Shown piece after piece: positions 1-7,360 of a stretch of 9,245 bases of DNA (position 1 is its first letter; every line of letters begins with the position of its first letter). The notes below the pieces were generated by a model that worked only from the letters and a program-made list of their open reading frames with translations, had not been told where the DNA came from and searched no databases. A program made the position numbers and the translations under genes. This stretch comes from an uncultured Caryophanales bacterium (GTDB lineage: Bacteria; Bacillota_I; Bacilli_A; RFN20; CAG-288): NCBI GenBank assembly GCA_937896065.1, contig CALBLI010000023.1:1-9245 (forward strand), in the 5' to 3' direction.

Positions 1-576
1 AAAGATTGTCCTTTATCAATTGATGAAAAAGAATGTTTAAAAAATTTCAATCTGATAACTTCAAAACCGATGCTATATGTTGCAAATGTCGATGAAGAAT
101 CATATGCTAATCCTGAAAATAATAGTTATTATAAAAGGTTAAAAGAATATGCTGAAAGTCAAAATACTATCTGTATACCTGTTTCGGCTTTAACTGAAGA
201 AGAATTATCTAAAGTTTCAGCTGAAGATCGAAAAGAATATTTGGACTCCCTTGGCATGAGCCAAACTGGTCTTGATCGAATAACAATGGCTAGTTATCAT
301 CAATTGGGATTAAGAACCTTCTTTACTTGTGGAAGTGATGAAGTTAGAGCTTGGACTTTCCATGATGGATATACAGCTCCAAATTGTGCTGGAATAATTC
401 ATACTGATTTTGAAAAAACATTCATCAAAGCTGAAGTATATGCTTATGATGACTTAATTAAATACGGAAGTGAACTGAAAGTAAAAGAGAATGGTAAGCT
501 TCAAATTGTTGGTAAAGATTACTTAGTAAAAGATGGTGATATTTTATATATCAAAGCGGGAGCTAGCAAGAAATGA
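1..576 (+). CDS. ychF: YchF/OLA1-family ribosome-binding ATPase, 3' part (5' end outside window)
   Basis: The frame is open from base 1 to TGA at 574-576, giving 191 residues, so this is the C-terminal half of a protein usually about 365 residues long. An ATG at 70-72 lies inside conserved sequence and is not the start. Visible residues 29-32 read NVDE, the N-x-x-E form of the G4 nucleotide motif that marks YchF/OLA1 and favours ATP over GTP. SA at 62-63 fits G5. A helical stretch follows, then a C-terminal TGS domain from about residue 106, with EVRAWT, APNCAGIIHTDFEK, AEVYAYDDL and GKDYLVKDGDI, all close to the E. coli protein as I recall it. The Walker A motif lies outside the window. The family binds ribosomes in the cytoplasm and is linked to translation and stress control. 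A short lysine-containing tail (AGASKK) follows the TGS domain. The stop overlaps the ispF start, indicating an operon. Identification is very secure. Confidence 0.97.
   Translation, partial: KDCPLSIDEKECLKNFNLITSKPMLYVANVDEESYANPENNSYYKRLKEYAESQNTICIPVSALTEEELSKVSAEDRKEYLDSLGMSQTGLDRITMASYHQLGLRTFFTCGSDEVRAWTFHDGYTAPNCAGIIHTDFEKTFIKAEVYAYDDLIKYGSELKVKENGKLQIVGKDYLVKDGDILYIKAGASKK
558..562 (+). promoter_or_regulatory. Ribosome binding site of ispF
   Basis: GGGAG lies 10 bases before the ispF ATG and inside the last codons of ychF. With the ATGA stop-start overlap at 573-576, it supports this start and coupled translation of the two genes. Confidence 0.6.
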
Positions 577-1052
577 TAGATTTCAAAGTTGGATTTGGAT
601 ATGATATTCATCGTCTTATAAAAGGCGATCATCTTCTTCTTGCAACTGTGAAAGTTACTTCTGATAAGAAAATTGATGCTCATTCAGATGGTGACATTGT
701 TTTACATTCATTATCGCAAGCTATTTTATCGGCCCTTGGAAAGGAAGATATTGGTTCTTATTTTCCAGATACACTTGATAAAACTAAAAATATGCCATCA
801 GTTGATATCTTAAATTTAGCTTTAAGTATGTTAAAAGAAGAAGAATATCAATTGAATAACATTGTAATTGACATCGTTTTAGAAAAGCCAAAATTAAAAG
901 ATTATAAAGAAGAAATTAAAAATAAACTATCTTCTTTATTAACTATTGATAAAAAGAAAATTGCTATCAATGCTAACACCCATGAGAAAGTGGATAGCAT
1001 TGGCAAAAATAAAGCCATTGTCTGTTATAGCGTTGTCTCAATTATTAAGTAG
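573..1052 (+). CDS. ispF: 2-C-methyl-D-erythritol 2,4-cyclodiphosphate synthase (IspF)
   Basis: This 159-residue protein has the normal family length. IspF converts CDP-methylerythritol 2-phosphate to methylerythritol 2,4-cyclodiphosphate with release of CMP in the cytoplasmic MEP route to IPP and DMAPP, acting as a homotrimer. GYDIHR (9-14) supplies the metal ligands Asp11 and His13, and AHSDGD (36-41) plus His45 complete the zinc site. They correspond to E. coli Asp8, His10 and His42 with a constant +3 offset. DIGSYFPDT (59-67) and the KPK turn (105-107) are also family motifs. The C-terminal substrate loop reads ANTHEK (134-139), where the usual form is ATTTEK, so Glu138 is kept. Divergences are the loss of the usual GG near residues 24-25 (here AT) and a lysine at 145 where Arg is typical. 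The ATG overlaps the ychF stop by 4 bases. The stop is TAG, 8 bases before argS. It is not fused to IspD, as it is in some bacteria. Confidence 0.95.
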   Translation: MIDFKVGFGYDIHRLIKGDHLLLATVKVTSDKKIDAHSDGDIVLHSLSQAILSALGKEDIGSYFPDTLDKTKNMPSVDILNLALSMLKEEEYQLNNIVIDIVLEKPKLKDYKEEIKNKLSSLLTIDKKKIAINANTHEKVDSIGKNKAIVCYSVVSIIK

Positions 1053-1057
1053 AGGTG
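1051..1057 (+). promoter_or_regulatory. Ribosome binding site that sets the argS start
   Basis: AGAGGTG begins within the ispF stop codon (1050-1052) and places its AGAGG core 5 bases before the ATG at 1061. An in-frame GTG at 1055 is part of this Shine-Dalgarno itself, so it is an unlikely start. ATG 1061 is preferred. Confidence 0.75.
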
Positions 1058-1060
1058 AAT

Positions 1061-2710
1061 ATGAATATTAATGAAAATATCAAATTAAAGTTACAGGAAG
1101 TTTTAAAAGATTTAGGTTTAGAAATTGCACTTGATGAAATTGTTATTCAACAATCTGATACACGAGAACATGGTGACTATTTCACTAATGTTTGTTTGAA
1201 AAATGCAAAAAAAATTAATTTAAAACCTTTTGACTTGTCTACAAAAGTTGCTTCTGTATTTGAGTTAGATGGAATAGATAAAGCTGAAGCTGTTATGCCT
1301 GGTTTTTTAAATTTCTTTCTTAAAGCAGATGAACTTGGTTCAGTCATTAAAGAAATCATCTCATTAAAAGAAAATTATGGCAATTTGATAGTAGGTAAAA
1401 ATAAAAAAGCTAATATTGAATATGTTTCTGCTAATCCTACTGGTACTCTTCATTTAGGCCATGCTCGCGGAGCAGCGATTGGTGATTGTCTTGCAAGAAT
1501 TTATAAAAAAGCAGGTTATGATGTAACCAGAGAATATTATATAAATGATGCCGGAAATCAAATTGATCACTTAGCTGACTCTGTCATCGCAAGATATTTT
1601 CAAAAATGTGGAATTGATAAAAAAGTACCAGATGATGGATATCATGGAGATGAAATAATCACAGTTGCAAATAATCTTTATAATAAAGTTAAAGATTCAT
1701 ATTTAAAAGATATTGATTCTCATTATAATGAAATCAAAACTTTTGCTGAAAATGAATTGCTGAATAATATCAAGAAAGATCTTCATGATTTTAATGTTGA
1801 TCAAGATGTTTATACATCTGAAAAAGCAATTAGAGACCGCGGTGACATTGAAAAGGTTTTAGAAAAATTAAAATCCAGTTGTTACACACAAGATAATGCT
1901 TTATTTTTAAATACCACCAGAGATGGAGATGATAAAGATCGCGTCTTAGTCAAATCAGATGGTAGTTACACTTATCTTCTTCCAGATATTGCTTATCATT
2001 TAGATAAATATAATCGTGGATATGATATTTTAGTTGACCTTTTTGGAGCTGATCACCATGGCTATATTGCTCGTTTAAAATCAGCTATGAAATCACTTGG
2101 TAAAAATCCTGATATCTTGCATATTGAACTTGTTCAAATGGTCAGATTATTTAAAAATGGTGAAGAGTTTAAAATGAGCAAGAGAACTGGTAATGCAATC
2201 TCCATGAAAGAGCTTATTGAAGAAGTCGGAGTTGATGCAACTAGATATTTCTTTGTCTCACGTGCAAATTCTTCTCATCTTGATTTCAACATTGATTTAG
2301 CTAAATCACTTGGAAGTGAAAATCCTGTTTATTATGTTCAATATACTCATGCTAGACTGAATGGTATTTTAAATAATGGGCAAAGTTTTTATCCATTAAA
2401 TTATGATTGTGATCTTTTAACAAATGAGAAAGAAAAAAATGTTTTAATTGCCTTGCGTGATTTTTCAAATGTTATTGAATCAGCTTTAAATGAAAATGAA
2501 CCATATAAGATAACAAACTACGTTTATTCTCTTGCAAGTATCATCAATGAATTTTATACCGTTTGCCGAGTCATCGATGATAAAAATGTTGAATTAACCA
2601 AACAAAGACTTGGTCTTGTTGAAGCAAGTAAAATCGTTTTAAAAGAAGCTTTATCACTTATTGGTGTTTCAGCACCTGATAAAATGATTTCATTAAATAA
2701 CAAGGAATAA
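1061..2710 (+). CDS. argS: Arginyl-tRNA synthetase (class I)
   Basis: This cytoplasmic enzyme attaches arginine to tRNA-Arg using ATP. From ATG 1061 it has 549 residues, a usual bacterial length. The N-terminal tRNA-recognition (Add-1) domain fills roughly residues 1-110, with the typical HGDYFTN and PGFLNF segments. The catalytic Rossmann core begins at YVSANPTGTLHLGHARGA, whose HIGH motif is HLGH at 131-134. YYINDAGNQI follows, a characteristic ArgS segment. The second class I signature is a canonical KMSK at 371-374, followed by RTG; some ArgS proteins lack a clear KMSK. From about residue 424 (YYVQYTHARL) to the end is the alpha-helical DALR anticodon-binding domain. The gene follows ispF by 8 bases and is probably cotranscribed with ychF and ispF. 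It ends with TAA, and the next gene is convergent. No truncation or missing catalytic motif is visible. Confidence 0.97.
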   Translation: MNINENIKLKLQEVLKDLGLEIALDEIVIQQSDTREHGDYFTNVCLKNAKKINLKPFDLSTKVASVFELDGIDKAEAVMPGFLNFFLKADELGSVIKEIISLKENYGNLIVGKNKKANIEYVSANPTGTLHLGHARGAAIGDCLARIYKKAGYDVTREYYINDAGNQIDHLADSVIARYFQKCGIDKKVPDDGYHGDEIITVANNLYNKVKDSYLKDIDSHYNEIKTFAENELLNNIKKDLHDFNVDQDVYTSEKAIRDRGDIEKVLEKLKSSCYTQDNALFLNTTRDGDDKDRVLVKSDGSYTYLLPDIAYHLDKYNRGYDILVDLFGADHHGYIARLKSAMKSLGKNPDILHIELVQMVRLFKNGEEFKMSKRTGNAISMKELIEEVGVDATRYFFVSRANSSHLDFNIDLAKSLGSENPVYYVQYTHARLNGILNNGQSFYPLNYDCDLLTNEKEKNVLIALRDFSNVIESALNENEPYKITNYVYSLASIINEFYTVCRVIDDKNVELTKQRLGLVEASKIVLKEALSLIGVSAPDKMISLNNKE

Positions 2711-2949
2711 AATCATTCGTTCAAAATTTAAATATCAATACAATTATTTTGTATATATCATATTTATTTCATTTAAAATAGAAGAAGTTAAATTTAAAAC
2801 AGTGTGTTAGTTTCTAATCAAATATAACTTGTGAAGATATTTAAACACTATTAAAAATTTAAAATCCAAGAAGTGATGATCAATATATACATTAGTGCTA
2901 TCAAAAAATAGAGATAGTATCAAGATTACTTACATGTGACAAACTTGAA
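2711..2949. other. AT-rich convergent intergenic spacer
   Basis: This is 239 bases between the ends of argS (+) and the third BspA-like gene (-). I find no coding potential and no tRNA. The best hairpins are weak: ATACAA/TTGTAT at 2738-2754, CTATC/GATAG at 2898-2917, and TCAAG/CTTGA at 2920-2948 with a 19-base loop. None is GC-rich or followed by a T-run, so no intrinsic terminator can be called, although two transcripts must end here. The motif ATTTAAA occurs five times, starting at 2726, 2771, 2792, 2839 and 2857. Confidence 0.7.
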
Positions 2950-5307
2950 TTAATTCCCCCAGTAAATAATAGAAACATCAACTGTCTTTTCATTTCCATT
3001 TTCAAGAAGAGTGATTGTTTCCAATTTATTTTCTTTATTGGCAGATGAATATTTGAAATTATCAATAAATTCACTTTCACTATTGTGGAATAAAGCTTTG
3101 AATTGTTGAATCGTTACATTAAATTTAATTCTCTTAATAGATGATGTATTAAATGAGATAGCAGCAAGAGTAATATTAGGATTTTTAATTTCAATATCCT
3201 CAATATTTGTATCTTCAAACACAAAAGTACTAATTTCAGTTACTGATTCAGGAATTGATATTGATTTTAGATTTTTGCAATTAGACAATAATCTAGTAGG
3301 TAATGCCTTTATATTATTTGATAACTTAATACTTTCAATTCCAGCAGATGAGAAGGCTGAACCGCCTATTGTAGTAACAGAATCAGGAATTTCAATACTC
3401 TTTAACATTTTACATGAACTGAAAGCTTGATCTCCTATTGTCGTCAGGTTATTACTTAATTTAATAGATTCAAGTTTTGCACTACTAGTAAAGCAGTAAT
3501 TAGGAATCTCTACAACTTGATCTGGAATTTCAATATGTTTTATTGAACTGTTCAAAAATGAATAATTTGCAAAACGAATAAATTCATCATTAAATTCTAC
3601 TTCTTCAATATCTCTTGTAAAAGCATAGCTTCCACTTCCTATTGTTCCACTTGGAAGAACTACTTTTTTTGTTCCTTTTATTGGAAAGGCAAGTTGAACT
3701 GCTTTTGTATCATTATTAAATAAGCAATTATTTTTAGAAGAAAATTTCCCACCTTCTTCAACAACTAATTCATTTACATCAGTCAAATAAAAGGAATTAT
3801 TATTAACACTAGTTACTTCTTTAGGTAGAATGAATTTTTCAATTTTTGAATCACCGATTACTGACGAATTTTTTATTTCAGTGATACTTTTTGGCCAGGT
3901 AAATGTCTTTAAATTATTTAAATATCTAAAACAGCTATCACCTATTGAAGTTATAGCATCATTAAAATTAATAGTCTCTAGCGATGATCTCCAAAAAGCA
4001 CATTGTCCAATCTTTTTGATGGTACTTGATAAAGTAACTTCTTTAATATAAGGATTTGATGAAAAAGTATAATAATCAATCTCATCTACTTCAGGAAGCA
4101 TCACATTTGCTTCATTAGATAAATACTTAACGAGAGTTTTAGTACTATCAGCTTTTGTATAAACTAAGAATTTATTATCAACAATTTCAAGTGATGGATT
4201 ATTATTTAAAACTATTTCTTTTATATTATGGCACATATAAAAACTTGATCCAGTGATAGAAGTAACATTATCAGGTAAAATAACTTTTTCAATATTATCA
4301 CAATTACTTATTGCGTTTCTTTCAGTTAATTGAGTTATTGATTTTGGATACTTAAATTCTTTCAAATTATTTAAATATTTAATTGTATAATTTAAACCAT
4401 TTTCTCCTAAATTTATATCATCATCAAAGACAAGTTCTTCAAGAGCAGATTCATAGAAAACATAAGAAACAGCATTATTACCAGCAAATGGTAAACTTGT
4501 TATATTTTTAGGTACAAATAATTTCTTTATATTTGATCCACAAAAACTATAAAGTCCTAAGCTAGTAATCGATGGATCAGTAGGTATAACTGAATTTATT
4601 GTTCCAGCTACAACTTTACTTTTATCAACTAAGCAATTATTAAGAGATCGATAATTAGGATTATTTTCAGATACTTCAATACTTTCTAAATTAGATGTAT
4701 ACTGAAAAGCTTTTTCATTAATACTGATTACATTCTCAGGAATATAAACTGATTTTAAATTCTTTTTATAAGCAAAGCATGAGTCATATAGTACTACAGG
4801 AACTTCAGTTGGAATTTTAAAATCTCCATAACAAAAATAGACATATCTGTTATTATATCTTGGATTTTTAGAAACAATACAATTGTTTTCAATAGTAAAA
4901 TTTTCATTATCAGGTGATATTTCAACTTCTAAAATAGTATCGCTAACATATTGGAATGTTGCACCAGTTATGCTTTTAATAAAAGAATTGATATAAACAT
5001 ATTTAACATTGGTGCAATTTTTAAAAAGTGATGAAGTAACAGCAGTAATTTTAATGCCGTTAATGTAATCTGGAATAACAACATGTGTATATGAATCATC
5101 ATCAAGTCCTTCTACATAAGCAGTTTTGTTATCAGTAAAAAGTGTATAAATAAAAGATGATGATGTGGTCACTTTTTTATTTTCTACTGGAGTAGAACTA
5201 CTAGTAGAAATAGATATAGATGATGAATTGTTATTATTAACATTTTTTGAACATGATATTAATAATAACGAATATAAGGCTACTGGTAAGATTTTATTTT
5301 TTTTCAT
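2950..5307 (-). CDS. BspA-like leucine-rich-repeat surface lipoprotein (third gene of cluster)
   Basis: This is a complete 785-residue protein. The N-terminus (MKKNKILPVA, then a hydrophobic stretch) ends in the lipobox L-I-S-C with Cys19 as the predicted lipidated residue, followed by an Asn/Ser/Thr-rich linker to about residue 50. Residues 52-95 form an entry segment with VVIPDYINGIKITAV, typical of LRR_5/BspA proteins. Roughly 23-residue repeats follow, of the form I-P-x-x-[VI]-[TV]-x-I-x-x-x-[AS]-F-x-x-C-x-x-L-x-x-I. They are most canonical at 600-705 (IEIPDSVTTIGGSAF). Four hairpin inserts with the motif N-N-C-L or a variant sit near 141, 223, 377 and 526. Residues about 284-430 and 438-577 are an internal duplication. 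There is no LPxTG or C-terminal membrane segment, so anchoring should be by lipid alone. BspA-like proteins are known as surface adhesins in several bacteria, but the ligand here is unknown. It starts 21 bases after the previous gene's stop and is last in the operon. The end reads YWGN, then TAA. Confidence 0.9.
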   Translation of the reverse strand: MKKNKILPVALYSLLLISCSKNVNNNNSSSISISTSSSTPVENKKVTTSSSFIYTLFTDNKTAYVEGLDDDSYTHVVIPDYINGIKITAVTSSLFKNCTNVKYVYINSFIKSITGATFQYVSDTILEVEISPDNENFTIENNCIVSKNPRYNNRYVYFCYGDFKIPTEVPVVLYDSCFAYKKNLKSVYIPENVISINEKAFQYTSNLESIEVSENNPNYRSLNNCLVDKSKVVAGTINSVIPTDPSITSLGLYSFCGSNIKKLFVPKNITSLPFAGNNAVSYVFYESALEELVFDDDINLGENGLNYTIKYLNNLKEFKYPKSITQLTERNAISNCDNIEKVILPDNVTSITGSSFYMCHNIKEIVLNNNPSLEIVDNKFLVYTKADSTKTLVKYLSNEANVMLPEVDEIDYYTFSSNPYIKEVTLSSTIKKIGQCAFWRSSLETINFNDAITSIGDSCFRYLNNLKTFTWPKSITEIKNSSVIGDSKIEKFILPKEVTSVNNNSFYLTDVNELVVEEGGKFSSKNNCLFNNDTKAVQLAFPIKGTKKVVLPSGTIGSGSYAFTRDIEEVEFNDEFIRFANYSFLNSSIKHIEIPDQVVEIPNYCFTSSAKLESIKLSNNLTTIGDQAFSSCKMLKSIEIPDSVTTIGGSAFSSAGIESIKLSNNIKALPTRLLSNCKNLKSISIPESVTEISTFVFEDTNIEDIEIKNPNITLAAISFNTSSIKRIKFNVTIQQFKALFHNSESEFIDNFKYSSANKENKLETITLLENGNEKTVDVSIIYWGN
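3577..3996 (-). repeat. Internal duplication, copy 2 (residues about 438-577 of the third BspA-like protein)
   Basis: This block aligns with the one encoded at 4018-4458 at an offset of about 150 residues. Paired anchors are FWRSSLETINF/FYESALEELVF, RYLNNLKTF/KYLNNLKEF, PKSITEI/PKSITQL, FILPKEVTSV/VILPDNVTSI and NNCLF/NKFLV. The exact ends are approximate. Confidence 0.75.
4018..4458 (-). repeat. Internal duplication, copy 1 (residues about 284-430 of the third BspA-like protein)
   Basis: This is the partner of the block at 3577-3996. The DNA still shares the 15-base string AAATTATTTAAATAT (plus-strand reading) at the YLNNLK anchor of both copies. The rest has diverged at DNA level, so the duplication is not recent. 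Confidence 0.75.
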
Positions 5308-5313
5308 TTTTAG

Positions 5314-5319
5314 CTCCTT
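5314..5319 (-). promoter_or_regulatory. Ribosome binding site of the third BspA-like gene
   Basis: AAGGAG on the minus strand lies 6 bases before the ATG at 5305-5307, within the 21-base gap after the preceding gene. It confirms the chosen start, which also gives a proper lipoprotein signal peptide. Confidence 0.8.
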
Positions 5320-5328
5320 TATATAATT

Positions 5329-7347
5329 TTAATTTGATTCTTCAACGCTGATACTATCAAGATCATAAAACTCAAAGAATGATTTAGTCTCGTCAGCGAG
5401 CTTGATACCTTTAAGTTTAGGACAATTTTTAAAGGCTTCTTTTATATTTTTTAGATTGCCTTTTTTCATGCTTGCCTTAAACTCATCTAGCGTCATTTTA
5501 ATATTGACATTTTCTAAGTTTTGACAATCTATAAAAGCACCTTTATTAAGATTTGATATAGATTTAATAGTCACATTTTTTAATGTATCTGATTTAAAGG
5601 TATCAGCATAAAATATTGCTATATCACCTTCTATATTGATAGTTTCCACTTCTTTAACTTCATAAAAAGTTTTAGAAAATATACTCGTAACTGTTGAAGG
5701 AACTGTAAAAGTATTAGTCAGTGTTTTACCTTGAACAAGATAATCAAGTTGAGTAATGCCTGTTGGAACTGAAAATTTATTAGCCACAAAAACAATTTTA
5801 CCATTTTGTATCAAACAATTCTTTGAAACACTATATGATGTGTTTCCGCTTGTGACGGTAATTTTTTCAATACCAGTACAACCTGTTAAATTTGCAAAAC
5901 CAGTATTTGTTCCAAGTACATTAATTAATTCAGTTACTTTTTGGGGAATATTGAGTGATTTTAGTTTTGGACAATTAACAATCGCATTCTTGTATAAATT
6001 ATTAGCAGAACTAGAAGTGACCAGGCCTTCAGATAAATTCAATTCTTCCAAATTAGGACAATTATAAAATAAATTAGAGTTATTTGAACTAGAACCATCA
6101 AATCTAATTATAGTATCTGGCATCGTTACTTTTCTTACATATTCATTACCGCAAAACAAATTCATATGCAAATTAGTAGCACCATATGGGATATTATATA
6201 CTTCTAATTGACCATAAGGTGCCATAACAAGTTTCTTTTCACCTTGATTCATCATCAAGAAATTATTACTTGTGTAATAAACTGTATTATTAGGATCAAC
6301 AACTATGTCTTTAATGTATGATAAATTAGCTTCTTTAGCATCATCTCGATTTTTTACTTCTTTTCCGATAAAAAGATAATCGATATGGGATTGATTAAAA
6401 GAAGATTGAAAAAATGTAGTATTATGCAAAACAACTTTGCCAATATTTGAATAGGACATATTAAATTCTTGAAATGTAGTCACTGTACTAGGAACAGTAA
6501 ATGATTTTAATGTTAAGCCTCGATAAGCTAACGCATCAACAGTTTTTACATGACTTGGAATAGTATATTCTAAATCATCAGACAAATTTAAATTATTGTA
6601 AATAAAAGCACCTGTAACAATTCTAGTTACTGTCGTTGGAATATCTAAATTTTTATATCCAAAATATAAATCAGTGCCTTCAATATTTGTAATGCAGTGA
6701 TTTCCAGCTTTATATTTAGTATTTCCTTCATAGAAAGTGACTTCATCTAAATTAGTACAATTTCGGAAAATATCAGTTTCTAAAAAAGTGTTATAAGTCT
6801 TAGGTAATTTCACTCTTTTTAAAGATGTGCAGTCGTTAAAAAGATAATGTGAATCTGTAATATCACCTTCTTCAGGTAGAACTATTTCCTCAAGCGAAGT
6901 GCATCCGTCAAATACATAAGAATAAAATACATTGTCAGTTTTTAAAAACTTGATTTCTTTTAAGTTCTTACAATTTGAAAATGAGTAATTTTTTAAAGCA
7001 GTGCTTCCTTCAAAAGTTATTGATTCAATTGATGAATCTTCAAAAACATTAGTTTCAACACTCGATATTGTTTTATTATTATATGTTTCAGGAACAACAA
7101 GTGTTTTAACTTCCTTATATAGAAGTTTAGAAATTGAAACAGTTCCATCATTTTCTTCTTTAAATGAAACTATTTCATCAAGTTTAGTTGGTACATAACT
7201 TGAACTGGTTGATGAATCAGTTGATGATGTAGATGTTGATATTGAAGTTGTAACAGATGAAGAAACTTTATCTTTTTTACTACATGAAGATAAGCTAGCA
7301 AAAGTTAATAGTGATGCTAAAGTAAATATTTTCATTTTCTTTTTCAT
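5329..7347 (-). CDS. BspA-like leucine-rich-repeat surface lipoprotein (second gene of cluster)
   Basis: This is a complete 672-residue protein. It begins MKKKMKIFTL, then a hydrophobic stretch ending in the lipobox L-S-S-C with Cys22 predicted to be lipidated. Residues 23-50 are an extreme Ser/Thr tract, likely a flexible stalk through the cell wall. Residues 60-105 are the LRR_5 entry segment (KTLVVPETYNNKTISSV). Degenerate BspA-type repeats follow to about residue 610, with recurrent C-x-x-L-x-x-[IV] and [IV]-P-x-x-[VY] strands such as CTSLEEIVLP and CPKLKSLNIP. Hairpin inserts occur near 215 (GNHCIT), 358 (YTSNNFL) and 507 (VSKNCLI). The C-terminal 61 residues hold KMTLDEFK and ADETKSF, shared with the gene upstream. 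It is collinear over its whole length with that gene and looks like a tandem duplicate. The function is inferred to be surface binding or adhesion, with unknown ligand. A second ATG at codon 5 is possible, but the strong AGGAGG favours the first. Stop is TAA. Confidence 0.9.
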   Translation of the reverse strand: MKKKMKIFTLASLLTFASLSSCSKKDKVSSSVTTSISTSTSSTDSSTSSSYVPTKLDEIVSFKEENDGTVSISKLLYKEVKTLVVPETYNNKTISSVETNVFEDSSIESITFEGSTALKNYSFSNCKNLKEIKFLKTDNVFYSYVFDGCTSLEEIVLPEEGDITDSHYLFNDCTSLKRVKLPKTYNTFLETDIFRNCTNLDEVTFYEGNTKYKAGNHCITNIEGTDLYFGYKNLDIPTTVTRIVTGAFIYNNLNLSDDLEYTIPSHVKTVDALAYRGLTLKSFTVPSTVTTFQEFNMSYSNIGKVVLHNTTFFQSSFNQSHIDYLFIGKEVKNRDDAKEANLSYIKDIVVDPNNTVYYTSNNFLMMNQGEKKLVMAPYGQLEVYNIPYGATNLHMNLFCGNEYVRKVTMPDTIIRFDGSSSNNSNLFYNCPNLEELNLSEGLVTSSSANNLYKNAIVNCPKLKSLNIPQKVTELINVLGTNTGFANLTGCTGIEKITVTSGNTSYSVSKNCLIQNGKIVFVANKFSVPTGITQLDYLVQGKTLTNTFTVPSTVTSIFSKTFYEVKEVETINIEGDIAIFYADTFKSDTLKNVTIKSISNLNKGAFIDCQNLENVNIKMTLDEFKASMKKGNLKNIKEAFKNCPKLKGIKLADETKSFFEFYDLDSISVEESN

Positions 7348-7354
7348 ATTTTAT

Positions 7355-7360
7355 CCTCCT
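7355..7360 (-). promoter_or_regulatory. Ribosome binding site of the second BspA-like gene, overlapping the upstream stop
   Basis: A perfect AGGAGG on the minus strand sits 7 bases before the ATG at 7345-7347. Its first two bases are the last two of the upstream gene's TAG stop (7359-7361), reading TAGGAGG, so translation of the two genes is probably coupled. Confidence 0.85.

Noticed and set aside
1055..1060. GTG at 1055 as the argS start
   Set aside because: It is part of the AGAGGTG Shine-Dalgarno for the ATG at 1061 and leaves no ribosome binding site of its own.
1177..1359. Minus-strand 60-residue open frame inside argS
   Set aside because: It is antisense to the conserved N-terminal domain of ArgS and has no recognisable features.
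2738..2754. Inverted repeat ATACAA-TTATT-TTGTAT as a terminator for argS
   Set aside because: Only six mostly A-T pairs and no T-tract after it. It is too weak to call in sequence this AT-rich.
2896..2948. Hairpins CTATC/GATAG and TCAAG/CTTGA as a terminator for the lipoprotein operon
   Set aside because: Five-base stems with loops of 10 and 19 bases and no uridine run on either strand. Chance occurrence is likely.
7199..7279. Trinucleotide-like repetition in the Ser/Thr linker as a phase-variable microsatellite
   Set aside because: The codons are mixed (TCA, TCT, ACA, ACT, AGT) with no perfect repeat run. It reflects amino acid composition.
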